A DNA stretch of 64,000 nt from Paraburkholderia edwinii (GTDB lineage: Bacteria; Pseudomonadota; Gammaproteobacteria; Burkholderiales; Burkholderiaceae), in assembly GCF_019428685.1 (NCBI RefSeq), contig NZ_CP080095.1:3720001-3784000 (forward strand), given 5' to 3'. Below the pieces are notes generated by a model. The model saw only the letters and a program-made list of their open reading frames with translations. It was not told where the DNA came from and did no database searches. Below are positions 10,053 through 19,839 of the stretch, in pieces. Position numbers and translations under genes: made by a program. How positions within the stretch are numbered: position 1 is the stretch's first letter; each line of letters opens with the position of its first letter.

Positions 10053-10900
10053 GAGAGTCTCCGTTTCAGTGAATGCCAGCAACACAGCGCATGGGGTATG
10101 CCTGCGAGGACGCGGTCTACCACTAAATCAGGCATGCCACGCACGTTGAGGATGCGTCACAAGGCGCGCAAACGGTCATGTCCTCATAGCAACAGCAAGA
10201 CAGGCATGGATCGAGGCGATTCAGACGAACCGAAGCATGGTCATCAGCGCAAACGCCCACGAAGTTATTTTTTTGAAGAAGCTGACGGGCGTGGCAGCAA
10301 CACGATGCCAGCGACATATGGTGGTAATGCTATCGCAGCAAAATATTCTCGGTGTACTCTGCAGAACTGATGAAAGGAGAATCTCCATATCCGTTTTCTG
10401 GACAGGCCGAGCACGCCTGAAATGGGCGCATTTGCATCGGGCGTGCTGTTTCTACATTGTTTGCCGGTAACGCCTGAGTGTCCCTGCCTGACTCACCTCG
10501 GGTCGAAATGAGGTGACCAGTCCTTAACCGTCCGCGCAAATCTGGATTTCACCAGTCTGAATTCGTGAGGGGCGCAATCAACGACGCGTTCGGCGCTTTC
10601 GTGGTTTCGGCGATGTCACGCTGCAATCCAGAAATTGCTGCCTCCCCTTCGCGACTGATGCGACTCGCCCTCGTGCGGCTCCGATCGCGGCATGTGTACC
10701 GCTAGCCACATGCTTAGGAAAAGATTTTTCTTCGTCCATGGATTCTTCGTGACGGGTCGCCTCTGGAACCAAAGCTTGTTGAAATGGTTGAATGACCCGT
10801 CGACGCGACGAAGGTATGCGGTCATTTAACGACGCCCTTCCGATGAAGGGCAGAAGGTCTGAAGCCAGGTGTCCGCGTGGACACATGCACTCAGACCTTG
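10053..10900. other. Eroded spacer between katN and the transposase remnant
   Basis: No convincing gene. Patches match arm B 29998-31100 (for example around 10430-10460 and 10600-10800). The YRG gene present in arm B at 30422-30703 has been lost here, leaving only flanking sequence. Confidence 0.6.
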
Positions 10901-11134
10901 ATGACAGAGAAATCGGACCTGCGAAGCAGACTGGTGGTTGGGGAACGACGGGATGGTCGGCGGGAATTTGACGAAGACGCGGTGCGCGACCTGGTGACAC
11001 TGAGTCTGAGGCCCGGCGTATCGGTCGCGCGCACGGCCATGGATCACGACGTCAATCCCAACCAGTTGCGCTGGTGGATTACATGCGATGCAGCAACAGG
11101 TTGCGCGCGCGTCTGGAGATCCTGGCCCTTCTGA
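10901..11134 (+). pseudogene. Remnant of a transposase OrfA/TnpA helix-turn-helix
   Basis: The frame contains RREFDEDAVRDLVTL, PGVSVARTAMDHDVN and NQLRWWI. This matches the layout of the complete IS66 TnpA at 55781-56221 (RRHPLEWKRSVVEQT, PGASVARVARDNNVN, NQVWAW). The similarity stops after the helix-turn-helix and the rest of the frame looks random, so this is a fragment. It occupies the spot where arm B has its DUF2934 gene. Confidence 0.6.
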
Positions 11135-11305
11135 GCCGATGGTGATCGACGATGCCGCGCGACGTTGCGAGCGCGGCGCATTAAAATTCCTAACAGTTTG
11201 GGCGCGTGCGTGCAGCACGTGATCATGCACAATCTGCGCCGCCTTGAGGGGCGCCGACGGATTGTGCGACAACCGGTTGAAGCCGCACCAATATCGCACA
11301 TTGAT

Positions 11306-11785
11306 CTAGTTTTCTGGTGGTGCCGTGCCGTGGATGGCGTCCGTCACGAAACTTCGTTGAGAAACCGGCAGGCAGGACAATTGGCCTTCGTACCGGGCCG
11401 CAAGTTCGTGTGCAACGGCCAGCGTGATAAACGCGGAGCGCGTCATGTGACGTTCTCTGGCTACCAGATCGACCTGCTGCAGCAGAGTGTCGAGCAGGTT
11501 GACCTGAATGCCAACGGCTTGCGAGGTAACCCGTGCAAGATTGATGTCGACAAACATCCAGATTCCTTCCCCGTCGTCCATCTCGTGCGCCTGCAACTCT
11601 GACGTACTGCACGTCGGAGCGGGTATGAGCTGTTCGCTACGGTCATACATCAGTTCGACGGCCTGCTTCGCCTCGGTCTTTAATTCGTACATTGACTCAC
11701 CGTGCGCAACGGCACGGGGGAAATCGGGGAAACTGGCGCGAAAGCTGGTGTCGCCTGTGCGGTGTACATAAAGCGGATATTGCAT
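11306..11785 (-). CDS. Orphan HicB-like antitoxin-fold protein, copy A
   Basis: The product is 159 aa. The ATG at 11785 has GGAG about 7 nt upstream. It begins MQYPLYVHRTGDTSFRASF and continues DFPRAVAHGESMYEL with a following helix AKQAVELMYDR, the partial RNase-H-like fold of HicB antitoxins. A C-terminal part QVNLLDTLLQQVDLVARERH then MTRSAFITLAVAHELA resembles a ribbon-helix-helix DNA-binding unit. No HicA-like toxin frame is seen on either side. Nearly identical to 32472-32951 and similar to 35595-36044. Each copy follows a YRG-motif gene on the same strand. Confidence 0.75.
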   Translation of the reverse strand: MQYPLYVHRTGDTSFRASFPDFPRAVAHGESMYELKTEAKQAVELMYDRSEQLIPAPTCSTSELQAHEMDDGEGIWMFVDINLARVTSQAVGIQVNLLDTLLQQVDLVARERHMTRSAFITLAVAHELAARYEGQLSCLPVSQRSFVTDAIHGTAPPEN

Positions 11786-11828
11786 GATTTGCTCCACGCG
11801 AGCTGCGGGCTGACTGGCATTCAATGTG

Positions 11829-12082
11829 TCAGAGCCTGCTCGCCTGAACCTTGCCATCGACGATATCCTGCCCGAATTGAATCGCGAGGTCGGTGGCATC
11901 ACCCGCGCCGGACAGACTTGCTCTAGTCGCATGACGCCACACTTTGGCCTCGCCGGATTGAGTGGCGTCAATTCGCACGACGGACAAGAACTGACGCGAA
12001 CCTTTGGTATACGCGTCGGATGCAGCGGGAACTGCTGACGAGTACGCAAATAGCCGTACCGTCTGCACTCGATGGTCGGCAT
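11829..12082 (-). pseudogene. YRG-motif small protein, frameshifted (arm A)
   Basis: The intact relative is at 36084-36356. Reading starts MPTIECRRYGYLRTRQQF, then leaves frame after PLHP; a missing base (CATCCGACG instead of CATCCGGACG) explains it. The other frame continues AYTKGSRQFLSVVRIDA to VDGKVQASRL. The usual start ATG appears replaced (CCG), so only the internal ATG at 12082 remains. It lies 43 nt upstream of the HicB-like gene. Confidence 0.7.
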
Positions 12083-12329
12083 GGTCGGGATGACGCGCTC
12101 CATAGCGGTGCTGACCGACATTGAACCGAATCCATCCAAGGGCAAAAAAAGCTTCCCACGGTTGCATCTGAACGACTTCACAATGCGCTTGGTGGCGCCA
12201 CAAAGCAATCAAAATCAAAAGAAGGGACCGGCGGAACGTGATGCAATGCATCCGTATCCGCAAAGCCAAAGCAGACATGCCTTCAGAAATAACGATATAA
12301 CACCCGAACAGTTCAGCAACGCACGCCCG

Positions 12330-12852
12330 CTAGCGGCACTCCGTAACGTCCAAAGCATAGACGAATTTTCCAGCCATGCGATCGCACTTTTGCAGCTGTG
12401 ACGGAACATCATCCTGCCACTCCCAGCGCCCACCGTTATGCCCCTCATGACTGTGGTAGTTCACGGGTCGTCCTTCGAGATGTGCACCACACTGTCGGGG
12501 CAACGAGTCTGAAAAATACGCGAGCGGCAGAGCGATGCTCTGGTGGTACAAGCAGAAGAACCAAATGACGTCAGCGACGCCATCGTCGTAAAGACCGGCA
12601 CGCACGGGACTTTCCCTGCGCGCTCCATACCACCGCAAGGGTGTCTGCGTCGGGGACGCGAACTGCAACGCTGAAGTTGTTCAGGATCGTCGCCCAGCCG
12701 GGTCCGGCGAGTTGTATGCGCGCGAAGTCGAAACGCACACCCGGTGGGTCATTCAATCGCGTTGGAGTGCCCAGGGAAATCATCGAACACTCCCGTGTCG
12801 GGATAGCACCAGTTCCTATCCCTACCCCTGTAGTCTTTAGTGCAGGCGTCAT
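12330..12852 (-). pseudogene. Possible broken gene shared by both arms, unrecognised
   Basis: One minus frame reads MISLGTPTRLNDPPGVRFDF and AVRVPDADTLAVVWSAQGK, then loses frame. A second frame continues AGLYDDGVADVIWFFCLYHQ to the stop at 12330. Both halves look protein-like and the same break is present at 33500-34023. I do not recognise the family, and the coding interpretation is weak. Confidence 0.3.
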
Positions 12853-13056
12853 CGTCGACTCGTGTGATTAATTGATCGTGCTGCGTCTCTGAAGATGTGA
12901 CCGCTGCCTCGGTGCCCTCGACCGGCACGAGATCGCAAAACGTATTCGCTGCGACCGAGAGGTTTCGACGAGACATTACCGCATTTAAGGGCGGTTTTTC
13001 CGAGGTGCGAATGCGCCGTCATTCACTGCGGAAGACAGGATGCAGGTAGTTCTCTT

Positions 13057-13260
13057 TTACACCGCAAGACGCTCGATTTCGTCGAATAGCATGAGAAGTC
13101 GGGCCACACGGGTCCTGCCATCGGATAGCAGACGCTGGTGCGCGGAAAGTGAAACAATACGACGACGCCAGTACCGTAGTCCAAGCGGGCTGTCCGGCGC
13201 AAGAAGTGGAACCACATATTCAAGGTGCGCCAGTTCGTCTTCGAATTGAGTGTGCAGCAT
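13057..13260 (-). CDS. Small conserved-looking protein, 67 aa
   Basis: The product begins MLHTQFEDELAHLEYVVPLL and continues with an Arg-rich helical stretch (YWRRRIVSLSAHQRLL) and a closing amphipathic helix VARLLMLFDEIERL. Composition and helicity look like a real small protein and not like chance. Arm B lacks this gene: its sequence jumps across the corresponding segment near 34100. Function unknown. Confidence 0.5.
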   Translation of the reverse strand: MLHTQFEDELAHLEYVVPLLAPDSPLGLRYWRRRIVSLSAHQRLLSDGRTRVARLLMLFDEIERLAV

Positions 13261-13486
13261 TTTGTTCCCCAGCAGCTATGTCGTGTCCGCAACGATTGTC
13301 GACTGACTGCGGTTGAATGTCTGCCCGCTACCGTACAAGTACCGTACAAAGTATGAGGTAGTACCCAACCCTCATGCGCATTTTTTGATGCCACACCACA
13401 CAGGTCGACAAGCGGTACGACACCGTACAGACAAGCCGCCCGCTGCTCACTACGCTAAGTTCTCAAAGGTAGTTTCAGGGAACACC

Positions 13487-13642
13487 ATGACTTACGCGAT
13501 TTGGGGCATCTTGACAGCCATGATGTTGATTTTCTCGGTCTCCTTTTACCGGTATCGGAAAAGCGTAGCGCGAAAGCAGGAAATTCGCTGGTTGAGCGAG
13601 CACCACGTGCTCGACCGGCTGCGCGATAGACTCGGTTTGTAG
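13487..13642 (+). CDS. 51-aa single-helix membrane protein (arm A)
   Basis: The start MTYAIWGILTAMMLIFSVSF forms one membrane helix, followed by a basic cytoplasmic tail (YRYRKSVARKQEIRWL) ending RLRDRLGL. A nearly identical gene is at 34583-34738, with substitutions at only four residues that keep the helix and charge pattern. Function unknown. Confidence 0.65.
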   Translation: MTYAIWGILTAMMLIFSVSFYRYRKSVARKQEIRWLSEHHVLDRLRDRLGL

Positions 13643-13756
13643 TCATGCTTCGCGTACGCGCAGCGAACCCGGATAGCCCGGATCTGCACGGAGCGATTTC
13701 CGGAAGCACCGGGCACGTGTCACGTTGTAAAGACTGGCGCTGGAGGAGTGGACGAA

Positions 13757-13963
13757 ATGACCCTGAACTACGCAGGCAGGTCGCACGATGAAGCCGTCGC
13801 AGCGCGACACAAGCAGAAACAGAAGGCGCAGGAACAGGCGGGCGGCGTCATGGCTATAGAAGGCATGGAGGCCGACGCCGAGCATAGTTGCGGCGAGCTA
13901 TCCGATCAGGGCAAGCAGGTATGGCGAACTGGAAGCGGAATCGACGGCGGCGGGAAGGAGTGA
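13757..13963 (+). CDS. Possible small acidic/basic protein shared by both arms
   Basis: The frame starts MTLNYAGRSHDEAVAARHKQ and is hydrophilic throughout. The arm B counterpart (34853-35059) is identical in protein. DNA identity in this tract is so high that selection cannot be judged, and a minus-strand frame also spans it. Weak support. Confidence 0.35.
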   Translation: MTLNYAGRSHDEAVAARHKQKQKAQEQAGGVMAIEGMEADAEHSCGELSDQGKQVWRTGSGIDGGGKE

Positions 13964-13991
13964 TGCGATCTTGTCAATTCGACGTTAGGCG

Positions 13992-14159
13992 ATGTCGGCA
14001 GATATTCTTTTCTGCTTTGAGGACGATCCCGTTGAGGAAGCTGAACGGATCATGCGCGAGCGTCACGTGCAGCGGCTCGCCGCCTTGGAGCGAGCGGACC
14101 AGCACCTGCTCGGGATCATTGCGCTCACCGCGTTGAGTGGCGGCGGCTCCGAACGGTGA
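13992..14159 (+). pseudogene. CBS-domain fragment
   Basis: A 55-aa frame contains DPVEEAERIMRERHVQRLAA and DQHLLGIIALTAL, the pattern of the second half of a CBS domain (position-specific alternation, G-I-I before a closing helix). A CBS protein normally has two such domains and over 120 residues, so this is a remnant. It begins immediately after the end of the duplicated block. Confidence 0.5.
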
Positions 14160-14298
14160 CCTTACGAGCCCGCCTTCCACAAGACGTTCATTGATCACAG
14201 CGGGCGTCCGCATCACACTGAACTGATGCGTGTGACCTTAGCCCAGGGCACTAAGGCAGAAGCCATCATCATCGAAGCAAATTCCCGGCACGCTGCGC

Positions 14299-14424
14299 GC
14301 ACACATCGGCAGGGCCATTGGCAATCGGGCGTTCACGCTGAAAGGCCGCGTGGGGCAAGTGATCGGCAGGACCCAGGCTTCTTACGGTAGTGCGAGGCCC
14401 GCTTCAAACAACGCAAGTGAGCAG
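14299..14424 (+). pseudogene. CsbD-like remnant
   Basis: The plus frame reads GNRAFTLKGRVGQVIGRTQA then SYGSARP. This resembles the repeat of CsbD stress proteins (GN..L..KG..DQV.GK.Q..YGDA). There is no start codon or good N-terminal half, so if the match is right it is a fragment. Confidence 0.35.
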
Positions 14425-14687
14425 CCGCGCTTTGGCCGTCCGTCGGCACGACCGGTTCCAGGCTGCTGCGCTCGCGTAGCAGCCGACGCAGGCGACATCT
14501 AGAGAAGCAGGGAACGCGACGGTCGGATACCTTGCCGGTGGCTCCGGTCAGGAACTAGGCCTCGGTAGCGAACAATGTGAGACGCTGAGGCATCGGGTGT
14601 GACGTCAGTTGACGGCGTACATCCGTAAAAGCGAACCTTGAACGCTGGAAGCTTCGCGCGGACCAACATCAATAGTGGTGACTTGAA

Positions 14688-14822
14688 ATGACCGTTTTCT
14701 TCGCAGCAGCCTTGGAATGGGTCGTAACCCTTTTCGTGATTCTCTCTTGCGTAGTGGCAGCGGGGACTGCTGCGCTGATTCTCATTAGCTACATAACCAG
14801 CCAACATAACCCGCCAACGTAA
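14688..14822 (+). CDS. 44-aa membrane protein
   Basis: The frame begins MTVFFAAALEWVVTLFVILS and continues through a long hydrophobic helix to ISYITSQHNPPT. No paralogue is visible in the window. The strong hydrophobic composition and clean ends favour a real membrane peptide. Confidence 0.45.
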   Translation: MTVFFAAALEWVVTLFVILSCVVAAGTAALILISYITSQHNPPT

Positions 14823-14977
14823 CCCGCGTCATTCCTGAACCGAAACGCGGGCATGGCGGAACAGGTCGACTGCGACAGAAGGTCCAGTACCTCGACTCAA
14901 TCTGCACATGTCAGTACGGGTCAGTTTCGTTTTAAAGCTTGTTCGACGATTTCTCGAGATTATTTGTCGGAGCCCAT

Positions 14978-15202
14978 ATGCAGCCTTGCGATGCCTGCCG
15001 CGACCAAGTTGGAAAGCCATCCAGCGTACCGCCGCACGGCGATCTCGCCGTTTCGGGTGTCAGCGCGTTCGGGCCGCCCGGCAACATGGCGAAGGTCAGA
15101 AGAAGATGGAACTGCACGGTCTGCGGCAACTGGATGTACCAAAACACGGCGGAGGGAGACCCACCGAACGAATGGGCTATTGGCCAACGACCGGCAGACT
15201 AG
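14978..15202 (+). CDS. Small zinc-ribbon-like protein, 74 aa
   Basis: Starting at MQPCDACRDQVGKPSSVPPH, the frame has two CxxC pairs: CDAC at residues 4-7 and CTVC near 47-50 followed by GNWMYQN. Two such knuckles suit a zinc ribbon. It resembles short Burkholderiaceae hypothetical proteins of this layout. Function not known. Confidence 0.5.
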   Translation: MQPCDACRDQVGKPSSVPPHGDLAVSGVSAFGPPGNMAKVRRRWNCTVCGNWMYQNTAEGDPPNEWAIGQRPAD

Positions 15203-16154
15203 CTGGAAAAATGACGGCCATGCACTCTGCGTAGCGCCCGCCGGTGATGGCCAGCAAACGCACGACTCGGGCGACACCGATTCGTTCGCTGACAAGGACG
15301 GCGCGATGTCCTGTACGAATTCATGGGCCATCGAGTGTTGTGACGAAAACTTGACTGAAACGAGTGCGGCCGTTCCGCACACATGGCGATGGAGAGCGAC
15401 ATGCCGCATGAGCTTAGAACTGCTCATGATCTAGTTGAGATCGTGTTAATAGCACCCAGCGGCAGACGTGTCCGTTAGTTATTCTTCTGAACTAGAGGAA
15501 AGGTCCGACTCGCTCGTATCCCCGAGCCGCCACCAGAGGCGAAGCATCCTGGTGATGTGCATGTCGGATGCTAGTCCTCCTCCCGCAATCAGGCGTAGGC
15601 GTTGACAGCACGCCGGGTTGTATCGGTGTCTTTGCCCAGTGGCAAACTGAACATTCGCCGGTATTCCTGCGTGAATTGCTGGACGCCTTCATAGTCCACG
15701 GAAAACGCCGCGCGGCTGGCTCCTTCCGTTCCGATGTCATCAGTCCGCAGCCCCGACCGGCCGCAACTGCTTTCCCCCTCTCACCTCAGCCTCAAGGCCG
15801 GCGAAAAACAAAAGCGCCAATGCTACTCCCCGTCTTGTATGCAATGCGGTGATCGCACTAATCCGACGCGAATCACGCGACTTGCGGTTGGCTGACCGAA
15901 TAGCCGACATCAAAATGGGCAAATAGCCCTAACGCGTCGAGTTTCGGCCACCTGTCATTGGCGAGCGAGCGTCGCTTCATGGCCCATGAACAGCCGCTCG
16001 TACATCGGGTCGCAGCGTCCGGAGTCAGGCTACGGATTAGTGACATTACTGATCTAGGGGCGATCGCAGACCGCGCGCGAGCCAACGAAAATTCACTCCA
16101 ACTAGTGTGCCCAGTTATCGCGCGTCAACGATCGGCTGTGGTCACGACTGTTCT
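15203..16154. other. No clear gene
   Basis: Several short overlapping frames occur on both strands, none with a recognisable domain or good start. A minus frame ending at 15873 closes with a natural-looking tail (ALGLFAHFDVGYSVSQPQVA), possibly the end of a lost gene. Confidence 0.4.
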
Positions 16155-16265
16155 GGCCCGCAGGATATTCGTGTGAGTGGCGACCTCGCTGGTTACGACG
16201 TGCGCGAAGACGCCTTGGGATTTGCTACCGAATGGCGGATGGAATGGTTCGAACGACGCTGTGGC
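16155..16265 (+). pseudogene. C-terminal fragment of the 71-aa family
   Basis: The frame reads QDIRVSGDLAGYDVREDALG then FATEWRMEWFERRCG. This matches the second half of the intact protein at 17024-17239 (MSGDLAGFDLRDDAVRYATD). The N-terminal half is missing. It is one of three members within 2.3 kb. Confidence 0.65.
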
Positions 16266-16635
16266 CGGCGAATGATGCGGTACATGAGGAGGCGCTCCTG
16301 GAAGTATAGTCACGCGCCTCTTGTCCGGACTGCGCGGCAGTGCCTCGATTATAGGCAGTTAAGTCTGCGCACGCCTGCGCCTGACCGAGCGGCACCATCG
16401 AGCGCTTGGTGAGCCTGGAAATATCGCTATACAAACTCTTCAAAGCGCGTAGGATGGATGCAGTCGACTGAGTGCCGAATGGAGCACCTGGCGACCATCA
16501 GCGGCGCTTTCGGCGATCCCTAACGGCACCTGTCAATGATCGGAGACCGTGCAACGCGGTCACTCTGTCAGCACTACCGATACTGCTCCACGCTCCTTTT
16601 CCTGTTTGCCGCCTCGCGCGGCGCGAGGTTATCCC

Positions 16636-17013
16636 ATGACAGTCAAATTCCGCCTGTATCGCGGCCTGGAAATCTATCCGCTCGTCTTTCCCCGTCGCCC
16701 TACCCTATCCGGTCGTGGACACGACTACGAGGAGGGCTTCGATGCCGCCGTGCGCATTCAGGAGCCGACAGTAGAAAGTGTCCCGACGCGCAGCCGCGTC
16801 TTCAGACTCGTTACACAAAGCGCGTATCGAAACGCGGGAGACGCGCGGCGCGCATGCACGGCTTACGCGGAAGAGATGATCGACAACTGCCCGTCGGATG
16901 AGGCGATCTTTGAATGGAACATGGGCGAGTCCGTGAGCATCGAAACAGAACGGAATGCACAAGGCCGTCCTGCGCCGTCCAAACGCCCGATCTTTGCAGA
17001 CTTCACACGGTGA
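16636..17013 (+). CDS. YRG-motif protein, 125 aa
   Basis: The start at MTVKFRLYRGLEIYPLVF gives the YRG motif at residues 8-10, shared with several small proteins in this window, but the product is longer (125 aa). It carries an extra segment AGDARRACTAYAEEMIDN near residues 75-92 and ends in a charged tail. The 71-aa family gene follows 10 nt downstream on the same strand, so the two are probably co-transcribed. Function unknown. Confidence 0.6.
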   Translation: MTVKFRLYRGLEIYPLVFPRRPTLSGRGHDYEEGFDAAVRIQEPTVESVPTRSRVFRLVTQSAYRNAGDARRACTAYAEEMIDNCPSDEAIFEWNMGESVSIETERNAQGRPAPSKRPIFADFTR

Positions 17014-17023
17014 TCCGAATACC

Positions 17024-17239
17024 ATGCAACTCACTCTCCCCAACTACCGCATCGACTCGACACCGCGCAGGGCCGATGGAGAATATATTGCGCATGCACG
17101 CATCACCGCCCATACCGCGGACGGCAGCGAAGCCGATGTCTTCATGAGCGGCGACCTTGCGGGCTTTGACCTGCGCGACGACGCTGTCCGTTACGCAACC
17201 GACTGGGCAAAAGCATGGCTCGAGAAGCGCCGCGGCTAG
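17024..17239 (+). CDS. 71-aa family protein, intact member
   Basis: The protein begins MQLTLPNYRIDSTPRRADGE and contains the core FMSGDLAGFDLRDDAVRYAT and DWAKAWLEKR. Two relatives flank it: a fragment at 16155-16265 and a frameshifted copy at 18252-18468. Conservation of the core (SGDLAGF.. R.DAVR.ATDWA..WLE) across all three indicates a real protein family. Function not known. Confidence 0.7.
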   Translation: MQLTLPNYRIDSTPRRADGEYIAHARITAHTADGSEADVFMSGDLAGFDLRDDAVRYATDWAKAWLEKRRG

Positions 17240-17482
17240 CGACGAATGCTGCGGTAACCATCGACGGCGGCGCACGCATCACTGACCGGCTGAAAATCAC
17301 CAGCGTTCGTTAGGCCTGGGAGGGAGCATCGTGATGCAGGCGGCGCCCATTGCGCGATGTACATCGGCAACGCATCAAGAGATCAGAACGTGCTGGTTAA
17401 TCAAGAGACCGTCGCCGTGCCCGTCGCGTAGGACATCGTTCGGCGCTCGATTTTGCGCGAGACGTTAGAAGACGAACTGATT

Positions 17483-17581
17483 ATGGAAACCCTGTCATGC
17501 ACGCCTTATCGCGGCTTTACGATCGACGTACATGTCGTTGCCAGTCAAGTCGTCTCTATCATCGCAGAAAACCTTCGTTAG
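17483..17581 (+). pseudogene. N-terminal stub of a YRG-motif gene
   Basis: The frame METLSCTPYRGFTIDVHVVA opens like the YRG genes at 43872 and 53160 but stops after 32 codons. Sequence beyond the TAG shows no continuation. Confidence 0.5.
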
Positions 17582-18251
17582 TCGGTGTCCGGGCGGATTC
17601 CTGCTCTTCAAGCATCGTGCGGCTCCTGTTTCAAGACTCCCCGAAGAACTGAATGTGTCGGGCCGCCGTTCGGCTAATCGTGCAAATGCCTGCTCAACAC
17701 CTAATGAGCACCGGACCGCGTCGGTATCACGCCAGCGCCGCCGAAAGCGATGAAGCTATTGCTGTACAAAAACACAGAAGCGCGTACGATGCGGAGGTCA
17801 GATATTTAACGTTTCCCTCGATCCGAGGCGTCGCGTACAGCTTCGCGGCGTCAGTGCGGCAATGCAGGGCGCAGCACCTGCATGCCGGACCAGTCCAGGC
17901 GATGTTGTGAGATCGTGGTCACAAAGGTACTCCGTGAACCGACGCGGCCGACGGCAAGGGGCGCAGTCGCGTTTTCATTCTCACTACTGGCGCGCCGTTT
18001 TGGACATTAGGTGATGCCTGACCAACAGGCAAAATTATCTGGGACCGCGACTGGCTGGCACCTTTTGTATGTACGTGACATGTACCGGACGGAGGCTGAT
18101 CCAGGGCTCCCTGCTGCCGGCAGCGCGACACTGTGTGGAACGATCACAAACAGGTTGGAGCGTTCAGAGGGATTCAGCACGAGGGGAGCGTCTTCGTCGA
18201 GCGTTGCAAGCCGCGACGCGAGGATGTCGGCAATCGGTGTGGAGAGAGAAA
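17582..18251. other. No clear gene
   Basis: I see only short frames without domain signatures or convincing starts. Confidence 0.5.
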
Positions 18252-18468
18252 ATGCGCTTCAATTCCTCGATCTTGCAGATCGACGCGACGCCGCGCCGGA
18301 TGGATGGTGAATATATGGCGCACGCAAGGAATCAGTTGCGGCAGCGACGGCGAAGGTCAGCAGGATATTTTCGTGAGTGGAGATCTTGCTGGCTTCCATA
18401 TTCGGGAAGAAGCCGTCAGGTTCGCAACCGACTGGGCAATCGAATGGCTCGAACGACGCTACGGCTGA
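18252..18468 (+). pseudogene. 71-aa family, single-base frameshift
   Basis: It begins MRFNSSILQIDATPRRMDGE then YMAHAR, matching the intact member at 17024 (DGEYIAHAR). An extra A in GCAAGGAATCAG shifts the frame. The other frame then continues ISCGSDGEGQQDIFVSGDLA and ends AIEWLERRYG. Removing one base restores a full-length 71-aa protein. Confidence 0.75.
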
Positions 18469-18521
18469 TATGGAGCCGTCCATCCACCGTATTGGTGAAA
18501 CTTCCCGATGGCGGTGGCGGG

Positions 18522-18842
18522 ATGGGGCCCGTACGGTCAGACAGCCCGTCAACCGACGTGAACCAGGGCGTGCGTCGAATCCCTTACTATCTGGTCCTGC
18601 GCGCGGGGCACGAGTGCTACGTACTCGACGTGAGGCGCGATCTGATCCGTCGAGGCGCCAGCCAGCTGTTGAAGATATTCGCGCGGCGGCACGGTGCCGC
18701 ACGGCCGATTGATGGAGCTGCCTGGGACGCGTTCTCGAGCACGCACGAGTTTTCGGCTGGGGAGCGAGCAACGCGCTGCATGTTCTCTTTAGTCGCAGGC
18801 AAGGAAACGTCACGTCAGCTCGACCTGCTGGCAATGCTTTGA
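18522..18842 (+). CDS. Hypothetical protein, weak
   Basis: A 106-aa frame from MGPVRSDSPSTDVNQGVRRI has a plausible middle (YYLVLRAGHECYVLDVRRDL) and tail (ETSRQLDLLAML). There is no recognised domain and no clear ribosome site. It could be chance or a remnant. Confidence 0.28.
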   Translation: MGPVRSDSPSTDVNQGVRRIPYYLVLRAGHECYVLDVRRDLIRRGASQLLKIFARRHGAARPIDGAAWDAFSSTHEFSAGERATRCMFSLVAGKETSRQLDLLAML

Positions 18843-19839
18843 AGCATTTATGGAGGCACAATACAGTCTAGCCGCGGGTGTCGACCCAGTTGCGTGCCCA
18901 ACGACGTGAATATCTGAGGGCCTCACCTTCGCTGGCAAAGTAATCGAGCGAGTAAAACTCGAAAAGTTAGAGGATGCATCGGCATCGAACCGTTCAAGCA
19001 TCAGGCTCGATGAGAAACAGCCGTCAGGCATGCGATGGACATACCATGTACCCGCGATACTTTCGTAGACTGAAAAGTTCAGTGAAGGTGGATATGAAGA
19101 TTGAACTTGCGAGGCAGCCGGCGGACATCGGCCGAGTCAATTTAACTTTCCTAAGTACTTCAGCGACGCACGCTACGCGGTTAGCGGAGCCGGCCAATCA
19201 ATTTCTCCGGAAGAGAGGATAGTACACCGGCCAGCCTTCGGATTGAAGATTGGGGTCATAAAATAAAGAATCCGAACTACAAGGCCTTACGGTCCCGCAT
19301 TGCCCTCACGTCGAACTGATCGATTGCGTGGTACACCGCCCGCCGTGTGGCGAAAGAGGTGGACAGACATTAGCTGAAGGTCCCTTGCTGCAAGGTTACC
19401 AGTCTGGTGCTCCGCTCAGCTTCATCAACCTCCACGGAAGTAAAGCGCGCCGCTCGAGGTCTCACGGATCCATCGCGCAACGGCAACTGGCAGACGGCGT
19501 TTTAACCTGTCATCTGCTGCAGGTGTCCGGGTCGCTACCAGGAAACTGAATGACTGCCGTAATTTCCAAGCTAAACGAACCAGTGAGGTCGCGCTGCGGG
19601 GTTTTCGGCGGTCGAACGAAAACGCAGGCCTGCTGACGGAACTGCGTGCGCGGATGACTTACGACACGCCAAGCGCCGAGCGCAAGCGAAAAAGGCCGCA
19701 AAGGTGGCGAGACTGCGCAAGCAGACACGACGGTCGCAGCTACCGAAAAAGCCGCACTGACAGCCAAGCCGCAGTCCTGCGGGCGATGTAATATTTGAGC
19801 GATGTTGCGCCGGGAAATCACACCGGACAAGGAGCCAGC
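18843..19839. other. About 1 kb without a recognisable gene
   Basis: Short frames only. No transposase, RNA gene or repeated element identified by eye. Confidence 0.5.

Larger units (their letters stand above)
5901..13990. repeat. Duplicated block, arm A
   Basis: The gene order membrane protein, 26-aa peptide, yciF, katN, hicB-like, broken YRG gene, unknown block, 51-aa membrane protein, 13757 ORF recurs in the same orientation at 27503-35086. Similarity ends sharply after the shared bases GACGTTAGGC at 13981-13990 (35077-35086 in the other arm). The mntH and lipoprotein genes and the 13057-13260 gene occur only here. Similarity was judged by eye. Confidence 0.85.

Noticed and set aside
11134..11305. 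HicA toxin gene next to the HicB-like gene
   Set aside because: I looked on both sides of all three HicB-like genes for a short frame with a HicA-type KGSHHQF-like motif and saw none.
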